The notes: generated by a model not told the origin, from the letters alone. Positions 1 through 9,571 are shown, counted from the first letter of the stretch. The stretch: 64,000 nt of DNA from Gemmiger sp. An50 (GCF_002161595.1 NZ_NFID01000009.1:1-64000); one strand, 5' to 3'. Numbers and translations are program-made.

Positions 1-7
1 GTAAAAA

Positions 8-111
8 AGCAACGCCAAGTGCGGTTGGCGTTGCTCATTACGCACCTTTAGGTGCTGCTGGAATAATGGCCCTTATAGGGCCGTTCTGCAAACCCCACGT
101 TCAACGTGGGG
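8..111. repeat. Four consecutive short hairpins at the window edge
   Basis: Four perfect inverted repeats follow one another: AGCAACGCC (8-16) with GGCGTTGCT (27-35), GCACCT (42-47) with AGGTGC (50-55), GGCCCT (68-73) with AGGGCC (77-82), and CCCCACGTT (93-101) with AACGTGGGG (103-111). The last one lies just downstream of the minus-strand LysR gene and could help end its transcript. The row of hairpins resembles the structured right end of an IS200/IS605-type element, where a TnpB guide RNA would lie, but no transposase gene is visible because the window begins here. Identity is uncertain. Confidence 0.45.
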
Positions 112-117
112 TTATGA

Positions 118-1020
118 TTATATGTCGGTGAGCAGGCCCATCTCCTGCTTCAGCTCGTTTAAAAAGCATTCGGCAGCCTTGGACAGAACCTGATAGCGCT
201 TCCAGATGATGGATGCTTTGGCTTCTATCGTGGGAGAAAGAGGGCGGAAACATAGATTGCTGTCTCCGCTCACGTTGATTAGCTTGTCAAAGCAGACCGC
301 ATATCCGAGTCCTTCCTCCACAAGCAGAGAGGCGTTGAACACCAGATTGTAGGTGGCCACCACGTTCAGCTTTGAAATGTCCTGCCCGAACCAGTTGGAC
401 ATGGGCCAGGCATCGGCTTTCTGGGCGGAAAGAATCAGCGGCTTGTCCAGCAGGTCCTGGGGCTGGACGGCATCCTTTTTTGCCAGCGGGGAATCCCGGC
501 GCATCAGAACGCCCCAGGTATCGTGAACGGGGATTTTAATGGTGCTGTAAATGCTGGTATCCACCGGGCTGTAAACAACGCCGAAGTCGATCAGGCCCCG
601 GTCCAGATGCTCCTGCACGAAGGATGCGTTCCCGCTGAGAATATGATAGTGGATGTCCGGGTATTTTTCCTGAATTCGTTTGGCGGCCCTTGCAAAGATG
701 CGAATCAGATCCGATTCGCCGGTGCCGATGTACACATCCCCGGCGATCACCTCGTTGGACAGGGAAATCTCACTTTCTGTCATTCGCACCAGCTCCAGAA
801 TCTCCTCCGCCCGTTTGCGCAGGAGCATGCCCTCCTCGGTCAGCAGCACCTTGCGGGAGCCCTTGGTCCCCCGAATCAGCAGCTGCTTGCCCAGCTCGTT
901 TTCCAGTGCCTTCAGCTGGGTGGAAAGGGTCGGCTGGGAAAGATGCAGTGATTCCGCTGCCGAGGAAATGTTTTGTTCCCGGGCCACCGCCAGAAAGTAT
1001 TGCAGCACGCGAAGCTCCAC
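118..1020 (-). CDS. LysR-family transcriptional regulator
   Basis: This is a 300-residue LysR-type regulator with an N-terminal winged HTH (LQYFLAVAREQNISSAAESL and the following LSQPTLSTQLKALE) and a C-terminal periplasmic-binding-protein-like effector domain. The GTG at 1020 is preferred because it gives the usual MELRVLQYF start and lies eight bases after AGGAGG; ATG 1026 sits only two bases after it. The gene diverges from a short-chain dehydrogenase, and two palindromes lie between them, so it probably controls that gene and itself. The effector cannot be told from the sequence. Confidence 0.9.
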   Translation of the reverse strand: MELRVLQYFLAVAREQNISSAAESLHLSQPTLSTQLKALENELGKQLLIRGTKGSRKVLLTEEGMLLRKRAEEILELVRMTESEISLSNEVIAGDVYIGTGESDLIRIFARAAKRIQEKYPDIHYHILSGNASFVQEHLDRGLIDFGVVYSPVDTSIYSTIKIPVHDTWGVLMRRDSPLAKKDAVQPQDLLDKPLILSAQKADAWPMSNWFGQDISKLNVVATYNLVFNASLLVEEGLGYAVCFDKLINVSGDSNLCFRPLSPTIEAKASIIWKRYQVLSKAAECFLNELKQEMGLLTDI

Positions 1021-1045
1021 CTTCATCACCTCCTGATTTCAGTAT

Positions 1046-1125
1046 AATTGAAAATTCTATAATTTTCAATTATGAAAATGCATCAAATATAAGTATTTGA
1101 TATGGCATTCTTGCCGCTTTATAAT
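1046..1125 (+). promoter_or_regulatory. Divergent LysR/SDR control region with two palindromes and a promoter
   Basis: An almost perfect palindrome spans 1046-1071 (AATTGAAAATT arms) and a second one spans 1083-1100 (TCAAATAT and mirror). Both contain the T-N11-A type symmetry used by LysR regulators. A good housekeeping promoter for the rightward gene follows: TTGATA at 1097-1102, a 17-base spacer and TATAAT at 1120-1125. The second palindrome overlaps the -35 box. That these are operators is inferred from position. Confidence 0.6.
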
Positions 1126-1163
1126 GAAGCCAGAGATCAGGACCAACAAAGGAGGTTGTTGTT

Positions 1164-1934
1164 TTGGAAAAGGAAATGCTGAAAGGAAAGGTGGCCATCA
1201 TCACCGGAGCCAGTTACGGTATGGGCCAGACGATGGCGGAACTGTTTGCCGAGGAAGGTGCCGCCGTGGTGCTCACTGCCAGAGGGCAGGAAAAGCTGGA
1301 TGAGGTGGTGCAGGGCATCCGCGCCAAGGGCGGCCGCGCAGTGGGTGTGGTGGCGGATGTCTGCTCCACCGAGGATACACAGCGGGTGTTTGAAACCGCT
1401 CTGCGCGAGTTTGGGGATGTGGATATCCTCATCAACAACGCGGGCATCGGCGAACAGAAGATGATCGACGAGACCGACGATGACTGGATGCTGCTTGTGA
1501 TGAACACAAACCTGGGCGGCCCCATGCGCTATATCCGCGAGGCCTTGAAAATCTTTATGCCGAAAAACGATGGCGTCATCATCAATATCTCCTCCGTGAA
1601 CGGTGAGCGCCCCTTCTGTGGAGCTGCCTATACCTCCACCAAGGGCGCGCTGAACACGCTGACCAAGAATGTGGCCATGCGGCTGATTGACACCAACATC
1701 CGATGCAATGCGGTGGCTCCCGGCGCCACGGTGACCCCGGCCCACATCGCCAATAAGGCCGGCGAACAGCCCGGCGGCGCAAAAATGCTGGAGCACAGCG
1801 GGCATTTTGTGTATTTCCCCGGCCCGGAATGCGACCCCATGGACCAGGCCTATGCCTGCCTGTTCCTGGCCAGCAAAATGGGCCGTCACGTCAAGGGTCA
1901 GGTGATTCAGGTCTGTAACGGTGCGTTCCTGTAA
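1164..1934 (+). CDS. Short-chain dehydrogenase/reductase (SDR)
   Basis: This 256-residue classical SDR has the cofactor motif TGASYGMG near residue 14, an NNAG motif, the catalytic serine in NISSV and the YTSTK catalytic Tyr/Lys pair. It is expected to oxidise or reduce an alcohol or ketone with NAD(P)(H) in the cytosol. The TTG start is fixed by a strong AAAGGAGG eight to ten bases upstream. It is expressed from the divergent LysR promoter and is followed by a decayed glycosidase gene, so it may have acted on an aglycone or sugar released by that enzyme. That link is inference, and the substrate is unknown. Confidence 0.85.
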   Translation: MEKEMLKGKVAIITGASYGMGQTMAELFAEEGAAVVLTARGQEKLDEVVQGIRAKGGRAVGVVADVCSTEDTQRVFETALREFGDVDILINNAGIGEQKMIDETDDDWMLLVMNTNLGGPMRYIREALKIFMPKNDGVIINISSVNGERPFCGAAYTSTKGALNTLTKNVAMRLIDTNIRCNAVAPGATVTPAHIANKAGEQPGGAKMLEHSGHFVYFPGPECDPMDQAYACLFLASKMGRHVKGQVIQVCNGAFL

Positions 1935-1985
1935 ACAGCGGCAGTGCGCTGTACAAGCAACAGCGAAAAAGAGGAGGCAATTTGA

Positions 1986-4438
1986 ATGATACAACTGCTG
2001 ATTGATCTGCTGACTCCGATCTTCATATCAATGGGCGTCAGCACAACCGATGTGCAGACATACGTAAACATGCTCAGCGGCTATATTTACACCATCATTG
2101 GCCTGTTGGCAGTGGCTGTTATTGTTATGGTAGCCGCCCATTTTCTTGTAAAAAAGGGAACACGTCACGTGGTGCGCTGGAGCGCGGGTCTTGCCTGGGC
2201 CCTGGCTGTGGCCACCATCGCCAACATCATGTGCTTTGGTCCGCTTTACAACAATCTTTCTCCCATCATGAACACTCGGGCACAGGTGAGCGAGGAGTCG
2301 ATTCAGAACAGCAAGGCGGTGATCAAAGAGGTTGGAGAGGAAGGCATGGTTCTTCTGGAGAACAACGGCGTTCTGCCGCTGACCGATACCACCAATCTGA
2401 ACGTGTTCGGCTGGGCATCCACCAACCCGATCTTCGGTGGCACCGGTTCCGGCTCTTCGGACAACAGCGCTTCGGTGGGAATTCTGCAGTCGCTGACCGA
2501 TGCCGGCATTTCCTACAACAAGGAAATCACCGACATGTACACCGAATACAGCCCCACCCGCAACCTGGGCGGAAATGTGGTAAGCGTCACTTACACGGAC
2601 TGGTCGCTGCCGGAACCGCCGGTGGAATACTACACGGACGAGCTGATGGCCAACGCGCAGAAATTTTCCGATACGGCGATGATCGTCATCTCCCGCTCCG
2701 GCGGCGAAGGGCAGGACCTCCCCACCGATATGAATGCCATCATCCACGGTACTTAACGGCCGCAGAGGAAGGTCTGATCGATTACGATGCCACGGTCCAG
2801 TATCCCTTTGGTTACGGTCTGAGCTACACCAGCTTTGCCCAGGAGATCGTGGACTTTTCCGACAATGGGGATACGGTATCCCTCACCGTCAACGTAACCA
2901 ATACCGGCGATGTGGCCGGTAAGGACGTGGTGGAGGTTTACTTCACGCCGCCTTATACGAACGGCGGCATTGAAAAGGCTTCGGTCAATCTGGTGCAGTT
3001 TGCCAAGACTGCCCAGCTGGAGCCGGGCGCGTCCGAGACGGTCAGCTTCACCATCGACAAGGAGGATTTCGCCTCCTATGATTCCGGCTGTATCAAAACG
3101 GCCGACGGCGGCTATGTGCTGGAGGCAGGGGAATATGCACTGTCCATCCGGGCAGATTCCCACACCGTGCTGGACAGCGTGACCTTTACGGTAGAAAGCG
3201 ATGTGGACTACAGCGCAAACGGCCGCCCGTCCGACAGTGCTGTACCCACCAATCAGTTCCAGGACTATTCCGCCGGCAACGTGACCTATCTTTCTCGCGC
3301 GGACGGCTTTGCCAATTATGCCGAAGCGACGGCAGCTCCCGCGGAAGACGCCTATTCCATGGACGAGGATACCCTGGCCCGCATCACGGAAAAATCCGTG
3401 GCCTATTATGACCCCACACAGTACGATGATCCGAACGATGAAATGCCTGTCACCGGCGCGGACAATGGCCTGAGCCTGGCGGATTTCACCGGCAAAGCCT
3501 ACGATGACCCGCAGTGGGAGGAGCTTCTGGATCAGCTGACCTTTGATGAAATGTTCAACCTTGTAAACCTGGGCGGCTTCCAGACGGTGGCCATGAAGTC
3601 GGTGGGCAAGGTGCAGACCATGGACTCCGACGGCGGCACCGGCCTGAACGACTGGTACATTGGCGTTTACGGAACCTCGTTCCCCACGGCGGTGCTGATC
3701 TGCCAGACCTGGAACACCGACCTCACCTACCGCACCGGCGAGGCGCTGGGCGCAGAGTTTGCCGATTGCGAGATCTGGGGCTGGTACGGCCCGGGCATGA
3801 ACACCCACCGCAACGCCTTCTGCGGCCGTAATTTCGAGTATTATTCCGAGGATGGCGTGCTGGGCGGTTATATGGCTTCCGCCATGGTGAACGGCGGTAC
3901 CAGCAATGGAATCTACGCCTACATCAAACACTTTGTGCTCAACGATCAGGAAACCAACCGCTGCTCTTTCCTGCTGACCTATTCCGACGAACAGGCCATC
4001 CGGGAGATCTACATGAAGCCGTTTGAACTCTGCGTGAAGGAAAACCGGGATATGGGCGGCGCTGCTGCTGGGTATCTCATGGCGGTGATGACCTCCTTCA
4101 ACTTCATCGGCGATGTTTACTGCGGTTCCAATCCCGCATTGCTCAATGATGTGCTGCGGGGCGGCGGCGATCTGATGCTGGGCTTTTTGCAGCACGAGTC
4201 CAATCAGCTGACCGACCGGGATTCCGCCACGCTGGTCAAGGCGCTGCGCCAGGCGGCGAAGAATATCTTCTTCACCACCGTGAATAGCGGTGCCTATACC
4301 CGCAGCACCGCCGGCACCGGTCTCAGCCCCATGGTCAAGACCTTCATTGCCATTGATGCGGGCATCCTTGCCGCGGTGGCAGTGGTGGAAGCCATTGTGA
4401 TCGTGCGGTGGCGCAGAAAAAGCAAGACCACGACCTAA
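1986..4438 (+). pseudogene. Decayed membrane-anchored GH3 glycosidase with permuted domains
   Basis: The reading frame starts at 1986 with two membrane segments and a GH3 C-terminal-type domain, then stops at 2756 in ...IIHGT. The matching remainder resumes in another frame at about 2760 (AAEEGLIDYDATVQYPFGYG), then continues through a fibronectin-like domain and the GH3 barrel to a C-terminal membrane segment at 4438. Against the intact paralogue at 4562-7450, about 150 residues are missing at the frame break. A second, in-frame loss near 4160-4180 removes the DEWGFRGMAITDF region with the catalytic aspartate. Two independent lesions make function very unlikely. Confidence 0.8.
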
Positions 4439-4482
4439 AGAATAAAAAACAAACCGGTTTGGTTTGCGGAATGAACGGATAA

Positions 4483-4532
4483 AAAATCACCTGTACTCCC
4501 GGCGGAAAACTGCCGGGAGTACAGGTGATTTT
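4483..4532. terminator. Bidirectional terminator between convergent GH3 genes
   Basis: A perfect 21-bp inverted repeat (arms starting AAAATCACCTGTACTCCC) encloses an eight-base loop. The minus-strand reading ends in a T6 run and the plus-strand reading in T4, so it can serve both convergent glycosidase genes. Confidence 0.85.
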
Positions 4533-4561
4533 ACGGTTTTAAGACTGTTTGTAAATGTTTT

Positions 4562-7450
4562 TCAGGAGTGGGTTTCTACGGTGACAGCGGGCTCTTTTTT
4601 CTTTTTGTAGCTGCGCAGCACCAGCATCTCCAGACCGATCAGAACAATTGCAGCGGCTGCGTCGGCGGCATACACATAAACGCGCCAGCCGATGCCCTGT
4701 TTGGCCTGATAGCTGTCGCTGTAAAGGTAGCTGTTGACCACCGTGTACATTACGTTTTTGCAGGCCCGGCGCATGTAGGTCACAGAGGAGGGATCGGTGC
4801 GGTCGGTCACAAAGTTGGGTCCGCCGTCCACAGTTGCCAGCATGCCGTCCACGCCATTGGCCAGCGCCGCGTCGGCATTCATGAAGCCGTGACCGTTGTT
4901 GCGGAAGAAGTCGGTGATGGCCATTCCACGGAAGCCCCATTCATCCCGCAGAACCGTCTGCATCAGGTTACTGTTTTCGCCGGTCCACTTGATGCCCAGG
5001 AAACTCCAGGAAACCATCAGGGCATTGGCCTTACCCTCCTTGACACAGATTTCAAAGGGCTTGAGATAAATTTCCCGCAGGGCCTGTTCGTTGGTCCAGA
5101 CGCAGACCATCTTGCCGTTGAAGTCGTAGGCGGCAAAATGCTTGATGTAGGAGTAGACTCCCTTGCTCATGGCGCCTGCAACCGCTTGGGCGGCGATTCG
5201 CCCGGCCAGTACGCCGTCCTCGGAGAAGTATTCGTAGTTGCGGCCGCCAAAAGGGCTGCGGTGGGTGTTCATGGCGGGGGCGTACCAGCCCTGGATGCCC
5301 ATTTCCACGCACATCTGGCCCATGGTCTCGCCCCACTGGCAGGCAAGCTCCTTGCTCCAGGTGTTGGCGATCACGATCTCGATGGGGAAGCCCAGCGAGC
5401 CGTAGCCGGTGAAGTTGTTGTTGATGGCGGCGGGGCCGTCCATGTCCAGAGTCTGGGCCTTGCCCACCGACTTCATGGCCGGGGTCTGGTAGCCGCACAG
5501 GGCGATCATATTGGCCATGTCATCCACGGTAAGCTGGTCCAGCAGCAGTTCCCATTGGGGATCGTCATAATCCAAACCGCGCATGTCGGCCAGGGTAAGG
5601 CCGTAGTCCGCTCCGGTGGTGGGCATGGAGGCGTTGGGGTCCAGGTAGGTGGAGGGGTCAAAGTTGCTGTTCAAGTGGTATTGCTGCACCAGGTCCTCCG
5701 GCATTTCCCTGGAAACAGGAGCAGCCACGGCGGCAGCGTAGTTGGCAAAATGATCTGCCCGGGAGAGGTATTCCACATCACCGGCGCAGTCGTCAAACCG
5801 GTTGGTGGCGGTCAGATTATCGCTGACCCGGCCCTCTTCGCCGTCGTACACGATTTTCTCCTCAAGCGTGAACACCTTCTGATCCAGAATGGTGTGAGAG
5901 TCGCTGTTGATGGAGATCACATAATCTCCGGCATCCAGAATGTAGGCCTTGGCATCTTTGTAATCGTAGGAGGCCATGTCCTCCAGCGCAAAAGAGAAGG
6001 AGAACGTCTGGCTCTGACCGGGCTGCAGCAGGTCAGTTTTTTCAAAATCAAGCAGATTGGCGGTGGCCTTCTCCACACCGCCGTTGATGTAGGGCGGGTT
6101 GTAGAATACCTCCACCACGTCTTTGCCCGCCACGCTGCCGGTGTTGGTGACCGTGACGTCGAACTGAACGGAGTTGTCGGTGACTGTCAGCTCACTCATG
6201 GTCTGGCGGAAGGTGGTGTAGCTCAGACCATGACCGAAGGGGTACTGAACTTCTTCTTCGTAATGAATCAGGCCCTCTGCGGCAGCAGTCTCGTAGAACT
6301 TGTATTCCACATAGATGCCCTCCACATAGTTGGTGAAAGAGGGGTAATAGGTTTGAGATACGCCGGAATTCATGCCCTCAACCGCCAGATGCTCCAGGTT
6401 GGAGTAATGGTAATCCTCGTAGTTGTTCCACCAGGGAGCGTTCTTCAGATGATAGGCAAAGGTATCGGTGCTTTTGCCGGAGGGGTTCACGGTGCCGCGC
6501 AGAATTTCGCCCAGGGCAGAAAAGCCCACATTGCCCGGGCCGGGGCACCAAAGCACCGATTTGATCTGCTCGTAATCGTTCACGAAGCCAAGTTCCATGG
6601 GATTGCCGCTGTTCACCAGCAGGATGACCGTATCAAAATTGCTGCACACCAGCTCGATCATGGCCCGTTCGGTCTGGGAAAGCTGCAGATAATGATCGTC
6701 CGGCTGGAAATCGGCGTAGGTATCCGAGTTGTTGTCGTAACCGGCTTCGCTCATTTTCATGGGCATGTCGTTATGTCCCTCACCGGCCAGGCGGGCGATG
6801 GTAACCACGGCCACGTCGGAGAAGGCCTTGGCGTTGTCCATCAGCTCCTGGGGATAGGCGTCCACCGGCGGTTCATACAGCGTCCAGGACTGGGTGGTGA
6901 TGGTCATGTCCGGCCGCTGGGCGGAATAGTTCGTGTAAAAATCCAGCAGCTCCTGGTTCACAGAGAATCCGGCCTGCTCCAGACCCTGCTGGATGCTCAC
7001 GATATCGTACAGCGCGTTGATGCCGCCCGAGCCGGTGCCGCCGTAAATGGGGTTGGAGGAGGCCCAGCCGAACAGATTCAGGCTTGTCGCGTCCGTCAGG
7101 GGAAGGGTGCTGTCCTTGTTTTCCAAAAGAACAAAGCCTTCCTCCGCAATTTGTAAAGCAGTCTCCTCGGCTGAGGTCATGGTCTGGTCGCTGATCTGCG
7201 CTTCCTTTTCCAGCGCCAGATCCAGCAGGGAGGAAACGCTCCCCAGCATAATGCCGTTTACTGCCACCAGAACGGCGAGCAGCATGGCCAGGCCAGCCTG
7301 CGCCCGCACGAGAAACCGCTGCGGGCGGGGCCGCCGCCCGGCCGCAAGCACAACAACGATCCCGGCCAGAAGCACAATGCCCAGACCGATCAGATACGGG
7401 GCGCATTTTTGCAGTACGCTGATCACATCTTCGATTTCAAATGAAAACAT
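4562..7450 (-). CDS. Membrane-anchored GH3 glycoside hydrolase, permuted domain order
   Basis: This 962-residue protein belongs to glycoside hydrolase family 3, whose members release terminal beta-linked sugars. Domain order is reversed relative to most GH3 enzymes: two membrane helices (about 14-37 and 47-70), the GH3 C-terminal-type domain (about 95-415), a fibronectin-III-like domain (about 417-530), the catalytic barrel (about 610-890) and a final membrane helix before a KKKKE tail. Barrel motifs are RSPFGGRNYE (731-740), KH at 770-771 and GMAITDF with likely nucleophile D847. The ATG at 7450 has AAGGAGG eight bases upstream; the in-frame extension towards 7801 has no such site. The catalytic part should lie outside the membrane. 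The sugar specificity is unknown. The TetR gene opposite is its likely regulator. Confidence 0.85.
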   Translation of the reverse strand: MFSFEIEDVISVLQKCAPYLIGLGIVLLAGIVVVLAAGRRPRPQRFLVRAQAGLAMLLAVLVAVNGIMLGSVSSLLDLALEKEAQISDQTMTSAEETALQIAEEGFVLLENKDSTLPLTDATSLNLFGWASSNPIYGGTGSGGINALYDIVSIQQGLEQAGFSVNQELLDFYTNYSAQRPDMTITTQSWTLYEPPVDAYPQELMDNAKAFSDVAVVTIARLAGEGHNDMPMKMSEAGYDNNSDTYADFQPDDHYLQLSQTERAMIELVCSNFDTVILLVNSGNPMELGFVNDYEQIKSVLWCPGPGNVGFSALGEILRGTVNPSGKSTDTFAYHLKNAPWWNNYEDYHYSNLEHLAVEGMNSGVSQTYYPSFTNYVEGIYVEYKFYETAAAEGLIHYEEEVQYPFGHGLSYTTFRQTMSELTVTDNSVQFDVTVTNTGSVAGKDVVEVFYNPPYINGGVEKATANLLDFEKTDLLQPGQSQTFSFSFALEDMASYDYKDAKAYILDAGDYVISINSDSHTILDQKVFTLEEKIVYDGEEGRVSDNLTATNRFDDCAGDVEYLSRADHFANYAAAVAAPVSREMPEDLVQQYHLNSNFDPSTYLDPNASMPTTGADYGLTLADMRGLDYDDPQWELLLDQLTVDDMANMIALCGYQTPAMKSVGKAQTLDMDGPAAINNNFTGYGSLGFPIEIVIANTWSKELACQWGETMGQMCVEMGIQGWYAPAMNTHRSPFGGRNYEYFSEDGVLAGRIAAQAVAGAMSKGVYSYIKHFAAYDFNGKMVCVWTNEQALREIYLKPFEICVKEGKANALMVSWSFLGIKWTGENSNLMQTVLRDEWGFRGMAITDFFRNNGHGFMNADAALANGVDGMLATVDGGPNFVTDRTDPSSVTYMRRACKNVMYTVVNSYLYSDSYQAKQGIGWRVYVYAADAAAAIVLIGLEMLVLRSYKKKKEPAVTVETHS

Positions 7451-7583
7451 TGATTGCCCTCCTTGTTTTTCGCTGTTTGGGGTGATGCAAAAGAAAATGG
7501 CCAACTCTTTTTCCTTGCACAAATTATACCCGGGGCAGCGGGGGACGAAGAAGAGCAGAACAAAGCAAGTTGTACGGGAGCAG

Positions 7584-7602
7584 ACAGTTTTACAAAAACT
7601 GT
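7584..7602. promoter_or_regulatory. Palindrome, possible TetR operator
   Basis: ACAGTTTT and AAAACTGT flank a three-base centre in the space between the minus-strand GH3 gene and the plus-strand TetR gene. A palindrome in a shared upstream region fits an operator for the TetR protein. There is no direct proof. Confidence 0.45.
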
Positions 7603-7639
7603 TCAGCAGCCGAACAGATTTCCGAGGATTGTACGTTTC

Positions 7640-7669
7640 TTGACAGTGTGTACAGTAATGTGACATAAT
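7640..7669 (+). promoter_or_regulatory. Promoter of the TetR-type gene
   Basis: TTGACA at 7640-7645 and CATAAT at 7664-7669 are separated by 18 bases. Transcription would begin just before the ribosome site AGGAGG at 7676. Confidence 0.6.
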
Positions 7670-7688
7670 GATCCCAGGAGGTGTTGGC

Positions 7689-8336
7689 ATGGCGAAGGAA
7701 ATAACCAAAAAGGAGGACCGCCGGGTCACATACACCAAAAACGCGATCAAGGATGCGCTGCTGGATGCACTGCGGCACAAGCCTTTTGAAAAGCTGAGCA
7801 TCAGCGCGGTTTGCGCGGATGCTCAAATCACCCGCACAACGTTTTATACCCATTATGAAAATCTGAACCAGGTATTAGATGAGCTGATCTGCGAGGCCTT
7901 TGAAATGGCGGCGGAAAGCGCATCCGCTGTACACCTGAGCTTCCCGGAACGAATGGTCTATCTGACCCGGTTCAATACGGCGGAAGAGCTGCGCGAACAT
8001 AACGGGGATCTGCCTACCTGCCAGCGAATCGCGGATACGCCAAAATACCGCGTTTTGTTTCAGGATGGCACCATTTCGGACTATATCCAGAACAAACTGT
8101 TCCTGATGCTGAAGCCCACCGTGGTGCCGGAGCTGGCGGAATACTGTCTGGTCTCCCCGCAGGAGGCAGAAGCAATGTTTCACTATTTCCTTTCCGGTTC
8201 CTACGCCTTGAACAGCGCCTTGGGCTGGATCAAGGACGACCGCTGGTTTTCCATGCGGCTGCATGTTATTCATTTGGAGGCGGCTGGCCTGGAGGCGATC
8301 CGTCAAAGAAATCTGAAAACGGGTACCCGCAGCTGA
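7689..8336 (+). CDS. TetR/AcrR-family transcriptional regulator
   Basis: The 215-residue protein has a TetR N-terminal HTH (AIKDALLDALRHKPFEKLSI, then ITRTTFYTHYENLNQVLDEL) and an all-helical C-terminal region typical of the TetR_C-type ligand domain. ATG 7689 is preferred over ATG 7668 because AGGAGG at 7676-7681 precedes it by seven bases. It faces away from the GH3 gene across a region with a palindrome, so control of the glycosidase and of itself is likely by position. The ligand is unknown. Confidence 0.85.
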   Translation: MAKEITKKEDRRVTYTKNAIKDALLDALRHKPFEKLSISAVCADAQITRTTFYTHYENLNQVLDELICEAFEMAAESASAVHLSFPERMVYLTRFNTAEELREHNGDLPTCQRIADTPKYRVLFQDGTISDYIQNKLFLMLKPTVVPELAEYCLVSPQEAEAMFHYFLSGSYALNSALGWIKDDRWFSMRLHVIHLEAAGLEAIRQRNLKTGTRS

Positions 8337-8368
8337 AAACTGCCTGTGATATAAGCTGGAGGGAAAAG

Positions 8369-9220
8369 ATGTATCAGTACAAGACGATCGAAGGGATGTC
8401 GTTTAACAAACTGGCGGAATGCCTGAATCTGGCTTTTTCCGATTATTACCTTCCCATACGGTTAAATGCTGCCGCGCTTGCCGGAATCTGCAAAGCAAGC
8501 GGAGTGGACGAAAAATTGTCCTTCGCCGCGTTCCAGGAAGAGAAAATGGTGGGGGCACTTCTCCATTCCCGGGGCGTTTACCGGGGGAAAACCGTACTGT
8601 TTGATGTGGCCGCGGGCGTTGTTCCGGAGCATCGAGGCAGAAAGGTTTTCACAAACCTCTTTTCGCTTGCAGAGCAGGAGGCCAAACGACAGGGAGTGGA
8701 AGCTTGTTGTTTGGAGGTGCTGCAGCAAAACGAAAAAGCAATCGCGTTGTATCAGAAACAGGGCTTTTCAGTTTGCAGAGAGTTTGTTGTTTTGCACGGA
8801 GATGGTTCTTGCTGTTCTGTTTCCGCACCGGACAATGTGGAGTTTACGGAATATGAAGATTTCCCGTTTGAGGCAGTAAATGCCTGCCATTGCCCACTTC
8901 CTTCCTACGAGCATTCGGAAGCCGTTGTTCGGAAAAATCCGGAGCTGTATGGGGTGGCATCAGCAAAAAGGGAAAGAGCATTCGCGTTTTGTGTTTATGC
9001 AAAGGCGGATGGGAGCATCGTTCAGATGGGTTACCAAAAGATTGAGGATCTGAACCTGGTCCTTTGCAGTCTGCTTGCACGGTATCGCTCGCTCACGGCA
9101 AAAAACATTGACGAAGAGGAACGGGGAGTTCTGGAGCTGTTCCGCTGTCTCGGCTTCAAAGAAGTGGCAAGACAGTTTGAAATGGAAAAGCAATTTGCCC
9201 GGATGGAAGCGTTGAAATAA
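8369..9220 (+). CDS. GNAT-family N-acetyltransferase
   Basis: The 283-residue protein has an N-terminal GNAT fold. The acetyl-CoA loop is at about 85-97 (GVVPEHRGRKVFTNLF), followed by LEVLQQNEKAIALYQKQGF. The C-terminal half (about 145-283) has no motif I recognise and may be a second, degenerate GNAT-like lobe. A TGGAGGG ribosome site lies before ATG 8369. It follows the TetR gene in the same direction with a 32-base gap, so the two may be cotranscribed. The substrate is unknown. Confidence 0.8.
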   Translation: MYQYKTIEGMSFNKLAECLNLAFSDYYLPIRLNAAALAGICKASGVDEKLSFAAFQEEKMVGALLHSRGVYRGKTVLFDVAAGVVPEHRGRKVFTNLFSLAEQEAKRQGVEACCLEVLQQNEKAIALYQKQGFSVCREFVVLHGDGSCCSVSAPDNVEFTEYEDFPFEAVNACHCPLPSYEHSEAVVRKNPELYGVASAKRERAFAFCVYAKADGSIVQMGYQKIEDLNLVLCSLLARYRSLTAKNIDEEERGVLELFRCLGFKEVARQFEMEKQFARMEALK

Positions 9221-9308
9221 TAAAGATCTTCCAAAAGCCGCCGTTTTCTTATGCCACACCGGCTAAAGGCATCGAGCTTTTTGCTCCCGCGACTTTCTGA
9301 CACAACAA

Positions 9309-9340
9309 GAAAGCCGTGAAACCAGTGTTTCACGGCTTTC
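9309..9340 (-). terminator. Terminator of the split host tRNA-Ala
   Basis: On the minus strand, a 14-bp stem (GAAAGCCGTGAAAC and its complement) with a four-base loop follows the tRNA 3' end after a few bases and is succeeded by a T-rich stretch. It is the original terminator of the interrupted tRNA. Confidence 0.75.
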
Positions 9341-9344
9341 TTTA

Positions 9345-9400
9345 TGGTGGACCTGGAGGGATTCGAACCCTTGACCTCTGCGATGCGAACGCAGCGCTCT
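9345..9400 (-). pseudogene. 3' part of the split host tRNA-Ala(CGC)
   Basis: On the minus strand this holds the tRNA from the D-stem to the encoded CCA: anticodon arm CTGCG-TTCGCAT-CGCAG (anticodon CGC), T-arm loop TTCGAAT, acceptor strand CAGGTCC, discriminator A and CCA (9347-9345). The 5' part is missing here; sequence beyond 9400 is unrelated. The missing part is at 24591-24612. Joined, the two give a 76-nt tRNA whose acceptor stem GGGCCTG/CAGGTCC pairs fully with the alanine-specific G3-U70 wobble. One A-C mismatch remains at the base of the T-stem. The copy cannot make a tRNA in its present state. Confidence 0.9.
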
Positions 9401-9423
9401 CGCAAAGTGGTAAGTTTTCTGCC
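9378..9423. other. attL, left element-chromosome junction
   Basis: The tRNA sequence ends at the dinucleotide CT (9399-9400). A 23-base element arm follows, beginning CGCAAAGTGG and ending TTTTCTGCC (9401-9423). This arm is an inverted copy, 19 of 23 positions identical, of the arm at 24568-24590. That symmetry is what is expected for the two halves of a serine-integrase attP. Confidence 0.85.
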
Positions 9424-9571
9424 AACGGACTGCGGTGTATGGTATGCCAAAAATTGATTATACAGCATTTGCAGAAACAAAAATTTGCAATGGCTTTTTC
9501 TATCGACTTGTGACGCGGCGTTTTGTTACAAGTGGGCACTGATGTGGGGATAACTTTTTGCTCAAATGGTC

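Noticed and set aside
4568-7156. An 862-codon open frame on the plus strand
   Set aside because: It is antisense to the GH3 gene, whose domains and ribosome site are clear.
9345-9400. A functional tRNA gene at the left junction
   Set aside because: The acceptor 5' strand and most of the D-arm are absent; the preceding bases are the att arm.
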